NCBI RefSeq assembly: GCF_036231945.1
Contig: NZ_CP109599.1
Location: 7,653,501-7,717,500 of the forward strand
Source: Streptomyces sp. NBC_01429
GTDB lineage: Bacteria > Actinomycetota > Actinomycetes > Streptomycetales > Streptomycetaceae
Length of the DNA stretch: 64,000 bases
Reading direction: 5' to 3'
This document shows positions 51,001-56,100 of the stretch, piece after piece. Below the pieces are notes generated by a model. That model did no database searches and had not been told where the DNA came from. It saw nothing but the letters and a program-made list of their open reading frames with translations. Position numbers and translations under genes: made by a program. Within the stretch, counting starts at the first letter, position 1. Each line of letters starts with the position of its first letter.

Positions 51001-52873
51001 CGCCCCCGGCGCCGCCGAGCTGGCCGACGAACTGCGCGCGCTCGGTGCCAGGCCCGAGATCGTGGCCTGCGACACGGCGGACCGGGACGCGCTGGCCGCG
51101 ACCCTCGCGGCGATCCCCGCCGACCGTCCGCTCACCGCGGTCGTCCACGCCGCCGGTGTGCTCGACGACGGGGTCATCACCTCGATGACCCCGGAGCGGG
51201 TGTCGGCCGTACTGCGCCCGAAGGTGGATGCCGCCTGGTGGCTGCACGAACTGACCCGGGACCTCGGTCTGAGCGCCTTCGTCAGCTTCTCGTCCATCGC
51301 GGGCGTGACGGGCAGCCCGGGGACGTCCAACTACGCCGCCGCCAACTCGTTCCTCGACTCGCTGGCCTGGCACCGGCGGGACCTGGGGCTGGCCGGCCAG
51401 TCCCTGGCGTGGGGCCCGTGGGCCCAGGACGCCGGTATGACGAGCAAGCTCACCGACGCCGACGTCCAGCGCATGCAGGCGGGCGGGATGCCCCCGCTCC
51501 CTGTCGAGCAGGCCCTCGAACTGTTCCTGACAGCGCTGAACTCCGCGGAGCCGCTCCTGGTGCCGCTCGGTCTGGCCGGCGGCAGCATGCGGCCGGTGGG
51601 CGATGTGCCGCCGCTCTTCCGCGGACTGGTCAAGGGAGGCCGCAGGGCCGCCGCGACCACGTCGGGCGGATCCGGCACCCCGGCCTCCTTCGTCCGGCAG
51701 CTGCTGGACATGGGCGAGACACAGCGCGTCCGGTACGTGGCGGATCTCGTCCGCACCGAGGCCGCCGCGGTGCTCGGCTACTCCTCCGTCGACGAGGTCG
51801 AGGGGAGCCGCGACTTCTACGAGCTGGGCTTCGACTCGCTGACCTCCGTCGAACTGCGGAACCGGCTGGCCGCCGTGACCGGTCTGCGGCTGCCCGCCAC
51901 GCTGGTGTTCGACAGCAGGAACCCGGCCGACCTCGCGGCCTGGCTCCGCAACGAGCTGGCCACCCAGCCGGGCCCGGACGGAGCCGGGGCCGGCGAGGGC
52001 CTGAGGGTCTCCTCCGGCGAGCCGGAGATCGACTCCCTGGAGCGGCTGTTCCTGGAAGCGATGGGCAACGGCAAGGTGCCCGAGGCCCAGCGGATGCTGG
52101 CGACCGTGGCAGCGCTGCGGCCCACGTTCGAGGCGACGGCGGAGCTGGAGGACCTGCCGCTGCCCGCCACCCTCGCCGAGGGCACCGGCCGGCCCCGGCT
52201 GGTCTGTGTGAGCGCCCCCACCGCCAACGGCGGCGTGCACCAGTACGCCAGGCTCGCCGCCCACTTCCGGGGGACGCGCGACGTCGCCGCGCTGCCGCTC
52301 ATCGGCTTCGCGACGGGGGAGCGGCTGCCCGCCACACCGGAGAGCGCGACCCGGGTCATCGCCGAGAGCGCGCTGCGCGCCAGTGATGGTGAACCCTTCG
52401 TGCTCGTCGGCCACTCGTCCGGCGGCACCTTCGCCTACGCGGCGGCGGGGCTGATGGAGAGCACCTGGGGCATCAGGCCCGAGGCCGTGGTGCTGCTGGA
52501 CACGCTGAGCATCCGGCACAACAGCGACGAAGGCGTCGACTACGAGGGCATGATGCGCCTCAACTTCGCCGCCCAGGACGCGTCCCCGGTGCGCATGACG
52601 AACTCCAGGCTCTCGGCGATGGGACGGTGGATGGTCCTGCTGAACAGGCTCGACGTCCAGCACACCACCGCTCCCGTACTGGAGATCCAGTGCGTGAAGG
52701 AGCTCCAGGGCACCCAGGCGGGCATCGGCACCGACGGCCGTCACCGGGATCCGGTGATCCCGACGGCCGACGTCCGCACGGTCGAGGCCGACCATCTCTC
52801 TCTGGTCAGGGAGGACTCGGCGGCCACCGCGCAGATCGTGGAGGAGTGGCTGAAGAGCCTCGGACGCGCGTGA
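36062..52873 (+). CDS. Gene 3: terminal type I modular PKS, modules 9-11 plus thioesterase
   Basis: 5603 residues from ATG 36062 to TGA 52871-52873. Order: docking head MPNDSKLVDYLKWVTADLHQ (residues 1-33), KS-AT-DH-ER-KR-ACP (about 34-2067), KS-AT-KR(inactive)-ACP (about 2083-3583), KS-AT-DH-KR-ACP (about 3602-5300), thioesterase (about 5317-5603). The start is supported by GGAAGG nine bases upstream and by the docking head. All ATs are malonyl type. Predicted steps: full reduction, then a retained ketone, then an alpha,beta-alkene, then release by the TE, probably as a macrolactone. It lies 65 nt after gene 2 on the same strand and is followed by a strong hairpin, so genes 1-3 probably form the end of one transcription unit. 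Confidence 0.97.
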   Translation: MPNDSKLVDYLKWVTADLHQTRQRLLEVETGKQEPIAIVGMSCRLPGGVRSPEDLWKLLSEGRDGITPFPTDRGWNIDALTADGSGSSATTEGGFVDAAGFDAGFFGISPREAVTMDPQQRLLLETSWEAIERGGMDPVSLQGSKTGVFVGTNGVDYAGVVMNSQEDVEGHGGTSLAGSVLSGRVSYTFGLEGPAVTIDTACSSSLVALHLAVHALRNGECSLALAGGVTVLSTPMGFSGFSRQGGLAANGRCKAFADAADGTGWSEGAGVLVLEKLSDARRNGHEVLAVVRGSAVNQDGASNGLTAPNGPAQQSVIRQALASAGLSTTDIDAVEAHGTGTTLGDPIEAQALLATYGQGRPSEQPLRLGSIKSNVGHTQAAAGVAGIIKMVLSMRNGVLPKTLHVDQPSTHVDWTAGAVELLTEATPWPEVDRPWRAGISSFGISGTNAHVIIEQATPAEQKEAQAEEPPKSTPSVVPWVVSGKSEEALAAQVERVSSLVGGSALDVGFSLASGRSSFAHRAVLLAGSEGVGTSEGAGEDALREVARGFVGHAVVKSAVLFSGQGSQRAGMGRELYERFPVFAEAFDGVVAFFDGELERPLREVVFGDEPDQLDRTGFTQPALFALEVALFRLAESWGVRPDFVAGHSVGEIAAAHVAGVFSLEDACRLVAARARLMDALPAGGAMVAVEATEEVVRALLTGAVSVAAVNGPDAVVIAGAEQDVLAVAEKLAADGVRTRRLSVSHAFHSALMDPMLDDFRRVAEGLSFGEPRIGLVSNVTGALADEAEIRTADYWVRHVRETVRFADGVSTLAGEGVSAFLELGPDGVLSAMAQRTLDGAETPPVVVSALRKDRSEESALLTALARLHVSGVDIDWSAWYARTTAQRVDLPTYPFQHERYWPRPNSLTGDVTGAGLMPAEHPLLGATLALADSEQVLFTGRLSVRTHPWLADHALGGKVLFPGTGFLELAVRAGDQVGCDRVEEFTLLSPLLLPGDAAALVQVLVAAPDESGARTVTVHSRLDGAPEQSWTEHAVGLLTTGERVAAFDTTVWPPENAVVMDLEGFYERTDYGPAFQGLRSVWLRGHEAFVEAVLPSGVADDAEMFGLHPALLDAVLHAHGFAGVGDENNLLMPFGWNGVSLHAGGASTVRARVAKSGENAVSITVVDVEGAPVMSVESLALRARSAALTQVEAQRSPEHDALLSLDWVPAPDVPETERIACVSLGTDILGVGTTVDTMDDLTGDEDLILVPLATTEHDVPAATHELTARALDLLHEWTTQHRSADSRLVFVTRGAVSAAEGETVRDLPAAAVWGLVRSAQSEHPDRLVLIDLDDGDLTAVLPAVLPALPGLLSGGDAQFVVRDGALRVGRLDHLGAEAGLLPPLGVPWRLDAGAKGSMEQLRLAPCPEVLAPLTGGQVRLEVRAAGVNFRDVLNTLGMYPGEAGLLGAEAAGTVVETGPDVHGLRVGDRVMGMVPGGFGPAAVVDERFLAKVPDDWSSAQAASVPLVFLTALYALKDLADLRPGQSILVHAGAGGVGMAALQLARHLGAEVFATASEGKWDTLRELGVPDDHIASSRTTDFEERFRAVTDGRGVDVVLNALAGDFVDASLRLVVPGGHFLEMGKTDIRDAGTSTGVRYRAFDLAEAGPDRVREMLAELLGLFATGALRPLPVATWDVRRARDAFRHMSQARHIGKIVLTMPPAWNTDGTVLITGGTGGLGGHLARHLVTERGVRHLLLASRSGPEAPGVAELCADLTAAGAEVSVAACDVADRADLAGLLAAVPAEHPLTAVIHTAGILDDGVVAWLTPERLSAVLRPKVDAAWHLHDLTRHLDLAAFVLFSSISGVTGAAGQANYAAGNVFLDALARHRTAAGLPAQSLSWGAWTQSTGMTGTLSEAEMQRIAASGVPPLTVERGLALFDAADVCDAAHLVAIGEVSGPVRIDGPVPPVLRNLVKTTRRAAATAVGGAGTVTMLTRKLAELTGDDRLRFIVNLVRDEAAAVLGHASAKAVEADRNFHDLGFDSLTAVELRNRLSTATGLRLSATLVFDYPNPTDLAVHLLGLLLEDTADTAAPAADQVLDDDPIVIVGMACRLPGGVRTPEDLWQLVLDGREGISDFPTDRGWDLDALLGGGPDDRGRSATSQGGFLDAIGEFDAGFFGISPREALAMDPQQRLLLETSWEAIERAGIAPAGLRGSQTGVFVGTGGQDYTMLVMNSSEDIEGHTSTGLAASVVSGRVSYTLGLEGPAVTLDTACSSSLVALHWAAQALRSGECSLALAGGVTVMSTSIGFPGFTRQGGLATDGRCKAFADAADGTGWSEGVGMLVLERLSDARRHGHEVLAVVRGSAVNQDGASNGLTAPNGPSQQRVIRQALASGGLSTADVDVVEAHGTGTTLGDPIEAQALLATYGQGRPEGQPLLLGSVKSNIGHTQSAAGAAGIIKMVMAMRHGVVPRTLHVDAPSSHVDWAAGDVKLLTEQAGWPTSDRPRRAGISAFGISGTNAHTIIEQAPPVPEMAGPTADETRPTGLTTYPWPVSAKSEEALSAQIDGLHTWVAERPELSPVDVGLSLVVGRSEFDRRAVLLAGVDGSPVVEVARGAADAGGSLAVLFSGQGSQRLGMGRELYERFPVFAEAFDAVVAYFDGELGRPLREVVFGDEPDQLDRTGFTQPALFALEVALFRLVESWGVRPDFVAGHSVGEIAAAHVAGVFSLEDACRLVAARARLMDALPEGGAMVAVEATEEAVRALLTGAVSVAAVNGPDAVVIAGAEQDVLAVAEKLAADGVRTRRLSVSHAFHSALMDPMLDDFRRVAEGLSFGEPRIALVSNVTGALADEAEVRTADYWVRHVRETVRFADGVTALASEGVAAFLELGPDGVLSAMAQRTLDGAETPPVVVSALRKDRSEESALLTALARLHVSGVDIDWSAWYARTGARRVGLPTYPFQGQRYWPRTDDVRPAGPGDGSLDEQFWSVVEGEDFDALAADLEVSADALGTVLPALSSWRRHRRDQSVLDAARFHVSWKPLSGRPVRPAGTWLLIAPAHAAVDGSWTDAVAESLGKDVVRLDVEDATDRAALAESLRALRSDAAGLVGVVSLLAVDGSTGTGPVTATATLLQALGDAGVTVPLWCVTRGAVGVGRSDRLSDLAQAGVWGLGRVAAMEYPHQWGGLVDLPETLDARTVQRFAGALAGADGEDQVAVRSSAVYARRLVQAPAGSADEGWTPRGTVLITGGSGGRGARVARRLAEAGAERLVLVSRRGPDAPGAAELAAELGAHGAEVTLVACDASDRAALADVLAAIPAETPLTAVVHAAGIVDDGVLGDLTPERFDSVYRAKVMPALHLDELTRDHGLAAFVLCSSVAAAVGSAGRANLAAANAVLDALAEQRGARGEAATSVAWGAWIAGDGTDSAGQEGPSRATAYPAVHPDLALATLMQAVTRPGHVSVLLDLQQPKILDSLLGTRGNSALKDFPGARRAVEDVATTRQETGSATATLRERLRPLPAPERSGYLADLVRTHVAAVLGHTGTADVQPDRKFRDLGFDSLTAVELPNRLNAVTGLRLSATSVFDYPTSAALAEHILAELFDGEDRTDTPASVAAPLTDDPIAIVGMACRLPGGVGSPEDLWQLVSGGGDGITPFPGDRGWDLGTLRTGGPGGRGRSATMEGGFLGGVADFDAQFFGISPREAMAMDPQQRLLLETSWEAIERVGIDPESLHGSRTGVYVGTNGLDYAQLVLNSREDVGGHTGTGLASSVISGRISYTLGLEGPAATLDTACSSSLVALHWAAQALRNDECSLALAGGVTVMTTSASFSGFTVQGGLAPDGRCKSYSDDADGTAWSEGVGMLVLERLSDARRNGHEVLAVVRGSAVNQDGASNGITAPNGPSQQRVIRQALAAAGLRPEDVDAVEGHGTGTPLGDPIEAQALLATYGRDRAPDRPLLLGSLKSNIGHAQAASGVAGVIKTVMALRHGVLPKTLHLDEPSSHVDWQEGAVELLTESRPWPEVGRPRRAGVSSFGISGTNAHTILEQAPAADDAVGRDTDGDRRVAPGSAAVVPWVVSGKSEEALTAQLERVTSLDALSPLDIGLSLAAGRSAFDHRAVLLVGVADGETVEAGRGQVTAAGPLAVLFSGQGSQRAGMGRELYERFPVFAEAFDGVVAFFDGELERPLREVVFGDEPDQLDRTGFTQPALFALEVALFRLAESWGVRPDFVAGHSVGEIAAAHVAGVFSLEDACRLVAARARLMDALPAGGAMVAVEATEEVVRALLTGAVSVAAVNGPDAVVIAGAEQDVLAVAEKLAADGARTRRLSVSHAFHSALMDPMLDDFRRVAEGLSFGEPRIGLVSNVTGAVANESEIRTADYWVRHVRETVRFADGVTALASEGVSAFLELGPDGVLSAMAQRTLDGAETPPVVVSALRKDRSEESVLLTALARLHVTGVDIDWTELFAGTGARRVDLPTYPFQHERFWPRPTALDGDVASVGLVAADHPLLGAAVQLAGTGGVLFTSRLSLQVHGWLTDHTAGDAAVFPAAGFVELAVRAADQVGCDRVEELTVTEPLALAGGVALALQVAIDAPDDDGKRRIRFFSRPEDALDRPWTEHADGVLCSGERVAELDTSVWPPSGATAVDLTDFYEGTPYGPVFQGLRAVWLRGDETFAEAGLVGEAAEDAQYFGIHPALLDAVTHAAGLAGIGDEDVIPQPVSWSGVSLHAGGASNLRVRITKTGDDRVTLVAADPDGSPVLSAETLVLGAPATEVAAARGRDPLFLVDWVPAPEAAAARDVSWVTLGSDGVTSLADVPSGANLVVVPLSGPAEGDVPAAVHELTLRVLDLVQAWLADDRFEASRLVFLTRHAVAADAGDRLTDVTAGAARGLVRSAHAEYPDRFVLLDLDTDTDPASVLPLVPGLAASGDMQFVVRDGAVRVGRLARLAEDPAPVAADVPWRSGGTVLITGGTGALGGHLAKRLATAGVRELLLTSRRGPAAPGAAELADELRALGARPEIVACDTADRDALAATLAAIPADRPLTAVVHAAGVLDDGVITSMTPERVSAVLRPKVDAAWWLHELTRDLGLSAFVSFSSIAGVTGSPGTSNYAAANSFLDSLAWHRRDLGLAGQSLAWGPWAQDAGMTSKLTDADVQRMQAGGMPPLPVEQALELFLTALNSAEPLLVPLGLAGGSMRPVGDVPPLFRGLVKGGRRAAATTSGGSGTPASFVRQLLDMGETQRVRYVADLVRTEAAAVLGYSSVDEVEGSRDFYELGFDSLTSVELRNRLAAVTGLRLPATLVFDSRNPADLAAWLRNELATQPGPDGAGAGEGLRVSSGEPEIDSLERLFLEAMGNGKVPEAQRMLATVAALRPTFEATAELEDLPLPATLAEGTGRPRLVCVSAPTANGGVHQYARLAAHFRGTRDVAALPLIGFATGERLPATPESATRVIAESALRASDGEPFVLVGHSSGGTFAYAAAGLMESTWGIRPEAVVLLDTLSIRHNSDEGVDYEGMMRLNFAAQDASPVRMTNSRLSAMGRWMVLLNRLDVQHTTAPVLEIQCVKELQGTQAGIGTDGRHRDPVIPTADVRTVEADHLSLVREDSAATAQIVEEWLKSLGRA
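36161..42265 (+). other. Module 9: KS-AT(malonyl)-DH-ER-KR(B-type)-ACP, fully reducing
   Basis: KS about 36161-37430 (Cys codon 36665). AT about 37730-38790 has HAFH (malonyl). The DH (about 38810-39620) is canonical: HALGGKVLFP fits HxxxGxxxxP, then YGPAFQG and HPALLDAVLH. The ER (about 40210-41165) has NFRDV, GMYPG and the cofactor loop HAGAGGVGMAA. The KR core (about 41170-41950) has TGGTGGLG, ILDD and GQANYAAGN. ACP serine codon 42131. All three reductive domains look functional, so a methylene is expected. The KS-AT linker and AT share long identical DNA with module 5. Confidence 0.93.
37490..37809 (+). repeat. Repeat shared with module 5: KS-AT linker and AT start (module 9 copy)
   Basis: Second copy of the 320-nt block at 16978-17297. 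The linker in other modules is poorly conserved, so identity here, including the unselected stretch around GSEGVGTSEGAGED, means recent transfer between gene 1 and gene 3 rather than functional constraint. Confidence 0.9.
42308..46815 (+). other. Module 10: KS-AT(malonyl)-KR(Tyr lost)-ACP
   Basis: KS about 42308-43580 (Cys codon 42824). AT about 43875-44920 has GHSVGE and HAFH (malonyl). The KR (about 44951-46500) keeps the fold, the CSSV serine, the RAK lysine and IVDD, but the catalytic Tyr is Leu: GRANLAAAN, codon CTC near 46171. The cofactor loop is TGGSGGRG. It is probably inactive and leaves a ketone. The post-KR linker (about 46290-46540) is unlike its paralogues. ACP serine codon 46685; a few residues later the usual ELRNRL reads ELPNRL, placing a proline in ACP helix II. 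Confidence 0.87.
46865..51965 (+). other. Module 11: KS-AT(malonyl)-DH-KR(B-type)-ACP, last extension module
   Basis: KS about 46865-48140 (Cys codon 47384; EGHGTGT and NIGHAQ). AT about 48425-49480 has HAFH (malonyl). The DH (about 49500-50330) keeps the catalytic His and Asp (HPALLDAVTH) and YGPVFQG, but the first motif reads HTAGDAAVFP, with Asp for the conserved Gly. The KR (about 50340-51650) has TGGTGALG, VLDD and SNYAAAN. ACP serine codon 51836. An alpha,beta-unsaturated thioester is expected before release. The Gly to Asp change leaves some doubt about DH efficiency. Confidence 0.87.
52010..52870 (+). other. Thioesterase domain ending gene 3
   Basis: About 285 C-terminal residues form a PKS-type alpha/beta-hydrolase thioesterase. 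The nucleophile motif GHSSGG has its Ser codon at 52415. The catalytic Asp is in LLDTLS (codon 52499) and the His in EADHLSL (codon 52793). It would take the finished chain from ACP11 and release it, most often as a macrolactone in clusters with polyol chains of this kind. Lactonisation rather than hydrolysis is inferred. It marks the end of the assembly line even though another PKS gene follows. Confidence 0.93.
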
Positions 52874-52881
52874 ACCCCGGG

Positions 52882-52979
52882 GGGCAGCGAACTCCCGGCG
52901 GACGGAGAGCCCCTGCGGACGCTGATCTCCGGCGGGCAGCGAACCCCCGGCGGAGAGTGACCTCCGACGAAGAGTGACC
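52882..52979. repeat. Decayed short tandem repeats after gene 3
   Basis: A 21-nt unit, GGGCAGCGAAC(T/C)CCCGGCGGA, occurs at 52882-52902 and 52934-52954. AGAGTGACC occurs at 52954-52962 and 52971-52979. Together they look like two and a half units of a decaying tandem array between the stop codon and the terminator hairpin. Several short frames cross it, but none has a plausible start or codon pattern. No function can be assigned. Confidence 0.6.
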
Positions 52980-52983
52980 CACA

Positions 52984-53020
52984 CCATGGCGGGCGGCCCG
53001 GAAAGGGCCGCCCGCCATGG
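52984..53020 (+). terminator. Perfect hairpin terminator after gene 3
   Basis: CCATGGCGGGCGGCCC (52984-52999) pairs without mismatch with 53005-53020 across a 5-nt loop (GGAAA). The 16-bp GC-rich stem has no U tract after it, as is common for actinomycete terminators. It sits 110 nt after the gene 3 stop and 139 nt before gene 4, so it should end the gene 1-3 transcript and make gene 4 depend on its own promoter. Being a palindrome, it could also act on reverse-strand transcripts. Confidence 0.85.
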
Positions 53021-53046
53021 CGATTCGTCCCAGGTGCCTCATTCAT

Positions 53047-53062
53047 CTAGGGAAACCCGCAG
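53047..53062. promoter_or_regulatory. Candidate PAS-LuxR (PimM-type) activator operator
   Basis: CTAGGGAAACCCGCAG matches the published PimM-family consensus CTVGGGAWWTCCCBAG at 14 of 16 positions; the mismatches are C for T at position 10 and G for C at position 13. In polyene macrolide clusters such operators overlap the -35 region of PKS promoters and are bound by a PAS-LuxR activator. Here the site lies 98 nt before the gene 4 start, in the only intergenic region large enough for a promoter. Function is inferred from the motif and its position only. Confidence 0.5.
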
Positions 53063-53079
53063 TCCAGCTGAAGCAGGAT
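53051..53079 (+). promoter_or_regulatory. Possible promoter of gene 4
   Basis: A CAGGAT (53074-53079) could serve as a -10 element with a 17-nt spacer from a non-consensus -35 position (53051-53056) that falls inside the candidate operator, the usual arrangement for PAS-LuxR-activated promoters. Transcription would then start near 53086, leaving a leader of about 75 nt. The elements are weak and other placements are possible. Confidence 0.25.
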
Positions 53080-53142
53080 GGGCTCTGAGAATGGGTCAGA
53101 CGTGAGTGTCGGCAGTCTGCTCCCCATGTCCGGCCTAGCACC

Positions 53143-53148
53143 GAGGGG
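53143..53148 (+). promoter_or_regulatory. Ribosome binding site of gene 4
   Basis: GAGGGG ends 11 nt before the ATG at 53160, an acceptable if slightly long spacing. It supports that start, which is also fixed by the docking head that begins there. Confidence 0.65.
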
Positions 53149-53159
53149 TTGACATTCCG

Positions 53160-56100
53160 ATGTCGAACGAGGAGAAGCTCCGCGAGTACCTGAAGCGCGC
53201 GATCACCGACCTCCACGACACCCGTCAGCAGTTGGGGGAGGCGGAGCGGCGGGAACACGAGCCCGTCGCGATCGTGGCCATGGCGTGCCGCTATCCCGGT
53301 GGTGTCCGGTCCCCGGAGGCGCTGTGGGAGCTGGTCAGCGACGGCGTCGACGCGATCTCGGGCTTCCCCACGAACCGCGGCTGGGACCTGGACGGTCTCT
53401 ACGACCCCGACCCGGCCCACCAGGGGACGTCGTACTCCCGTGAGGGCGGCTTCCTCCACGACGCGGGCGAGTTCGACGCGGGCTTCTTCCGGATCTCGCC
53501 GCGCGAGGCGCTGGCGATGGACCCCCAGCAGCGGCTGCTGCTGGAGACCGCGTGGGAGGCCGTCGAGCGGGGCGGTATCGATCCCCGCTCACTGGCGGGG
53601 AGCCGCACCGGTGTGTTCGTCGGCACCGGCCACGGCGGGTACGACACGGGAGCCCACGGCTCCGGCGGACCGGACGGAGAGGTCGCCGGGCATCTCCTCA
53701 CCGGTAACGCCATCAGCGTCGCCTCCGGCCGTATCTCCTACACCCTCGGTCTCGAAGGCCCCGCCGTGACCGTCGACACGGCCTGCTCGTCGTCGCTGGT
53801 CGCCCTCCACATGGCGGCCCATTCGCTGCGGCGCGGCGAGTGCTCGCTCGCCCTGGTCGGCGGCGCGACCGTCATGTCCACCCCGCAGATGTTCGTCGAG
53901 TTCTCCCGGCAGCGCGGGCTGGCGGCCGACGGCCGCTGCAAGCCCTTCGCGGCCGCGGCCGACGGCACCGGCTGGAGCGAGGGCGTCGGCCTGCTGCTCG
54001 TCGAACGCCTCTCGGACGCGCGCCGCAACGGCCACCCCGTCCTGGCCGTGGTGCGCGGCTCCGCCGTCAACCAGGACGGCGCGTCGAACGGCCTCACGGC
54101 CCCGAACGGCCCCTCCCAGCAGCGGGTGATCCGCCAGGCCCTCGCCTCCGCCGGGATCTCCGCCGCCGAGGTCGACGTGGTGGAGGCCCACGGCACGGGC
54201 ACCACGCTCGGTGACCCGATCGAGGCCGCCGCCCTGCTCGCCACCTACGGACAGGACCGCCCGGCGGACCGCCCCGTACGCCTCGGCTCCATCAAGTCGA
54301 ACATCGGACACACCCAGGCCGCCGCCGGTGTCGCCGGTGTGATGAACATGGTCCTCGCGATGCGGCACGGGACCCTGCCCGGAACGCTGCACCTCGACGA
54401 GCCCACCGCGCACGTCGACTGGACCGCCGGTCACGCCAAGCTGCTGACCGAGGCGGAGCCCTGGCCCGACGGTGACCACCCGCGCCGGGCCGCCGTCTCC
54501 TCGTTCGGTGTCAGCGGCACCAACGCGCACGTGATCCTGGAGCAGGCCCCGACGGAGGACGCCGGCTCCGAAGGCGCCGACGAACCCGCCCCGGAGAACG
54601 CTCCGGCCGTGTCCGTACCGGAGCGGACCGTACTGCCCCTGCTGCTCTCGGCACGGACCCGCGAGGCGCTCACCGCCCAGGCGGCCCGGCTCGCGCGGCG
54701 CCTGCGCACCCGGCCCGACCTCACGCCCCGGGACGTCGCCCTCTCCCTCGCCGTGACCAGGACCGCCCTGGAACACCGCACCGTCGTCGTCGCCGGCGCG
54801 GGGGACCGCGACGGGCTCATCGACGCCCTCGACGCGGTGGCCGAGGGCCGCGCGGCCGACGGTCCGTACGCCGAGGCCACCACCTCGTCCACCGCCTTCC
54901 TCTTCACCGGCCAGGGCTCCCAGCGCGTCGGCATGGGCCGCGAACTGCACCGCGCGCACCCCGTCTTCGCCGCCGCGTTCGACGCGGTGTGCGCACAGCT
55001 GGACACCCGTCTCGACCGGTCCGTACGGGACATCGTCTTCGCCGAGCCGGGCTCGGCCGACGCGGCGCTCCTGGACCGTACGGTCTACACGCAGGCGGCG
55101 CTCTTCGCCGTCGAGGTCGCCCTGTTCCGGCTGGTCGAATCCTGGGGCGTCATCCCTCAGTTCGTCGCCGGTCACTCCATCGGTGAACTGTCGGCCGCCC
55201 ATGTGGCCGGTGTGTTCTCGCTGGAGGACGCCGCCCGGCTGGTCGCCGCGCGCGGCGAGTTGATGCAGGCGCTGCCCGAGGGCGGCGCGATGGTGGCCGT
55301 CGAGGCCACCGAGGAGGAGGTCCTCGGCTCCCTCGCCGCCGTCCAGGACCGGGCCGCCCTCGCGGCCGTCAACGGACCCGACTCCGTCGTCGTCTCCGGT
55401 GACGAGGAAGCCGTCGCCGCCGTCGCCGCCGAGTGGGAGGGCCGGGGACGCCGCGTCAAGCGGTTGCGGGTGAGCCACGCCTTCCATTCGCCCCGGATGG
55501 ACGCCATGCTCGACGCGTTCGGGACCGTGGCCGAGAGCGTCCGGTTCCACGCGCCGCGCATCCCGCTGGTCTCCACCCTGACCGGCGCGCTCGCCGACGC
55601 GGACGAGCTGTGCTCGCCCGCCTACTGGGTACGCCAGGTCCGCGGCACCGTCCGCTTCCACGACGCCGTGCGCGCGCTCGAAGCCGCCGGCGCCGGGACC
55701 TTCGTGGAGATCGGCCCCGCCGGTGTCCTCACCCCGATGGTGCGGGACTCCCTCGTCACCGCCGAACGCGCCGCCGCCGTCGCGCTGCTGCGCGCGGACC
55801 GGCCCGAGGAGCGGGCGCTCGCCGAAGGCGTCGGCGCCGCGTTCGCGCACGGCGCCCCGGTGGACTGGACCGCCTACTTCGCGGGCCTCGGCGCACACCG
55901 CGTCGAGCTGCCCACCTACGCCTTCCAGCGGGCGTGGTACTGGCTCGGCGCGGGCGCGGACGCCGAGGCGGACCCGGCCGTCACCGACCCCTCCGAGGCG
56001 GGGTTCTGGGAGGCCGTCGAACGGGAGGACCTCCAGGAGCTGTCCACCGTCCTGTGCATCGACGGTGACGAGGCCGAGGCGCTCCTCAGCGGCCTGCTGC

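Noticed and set aside
52627..52977. Small frames running from gene 3 into the following gap
   Set aside because: They sit in a shadow frame of the thioesterase and pass through the decayed repeats; no ribosome site and no recognisable domain.
53149..53154. A perfect TTGACA just before gene 4 as a -35 box
   Set aside because: A -10 element would fall inside the coding sequence after the start codon, and no suitable hexamer is there.
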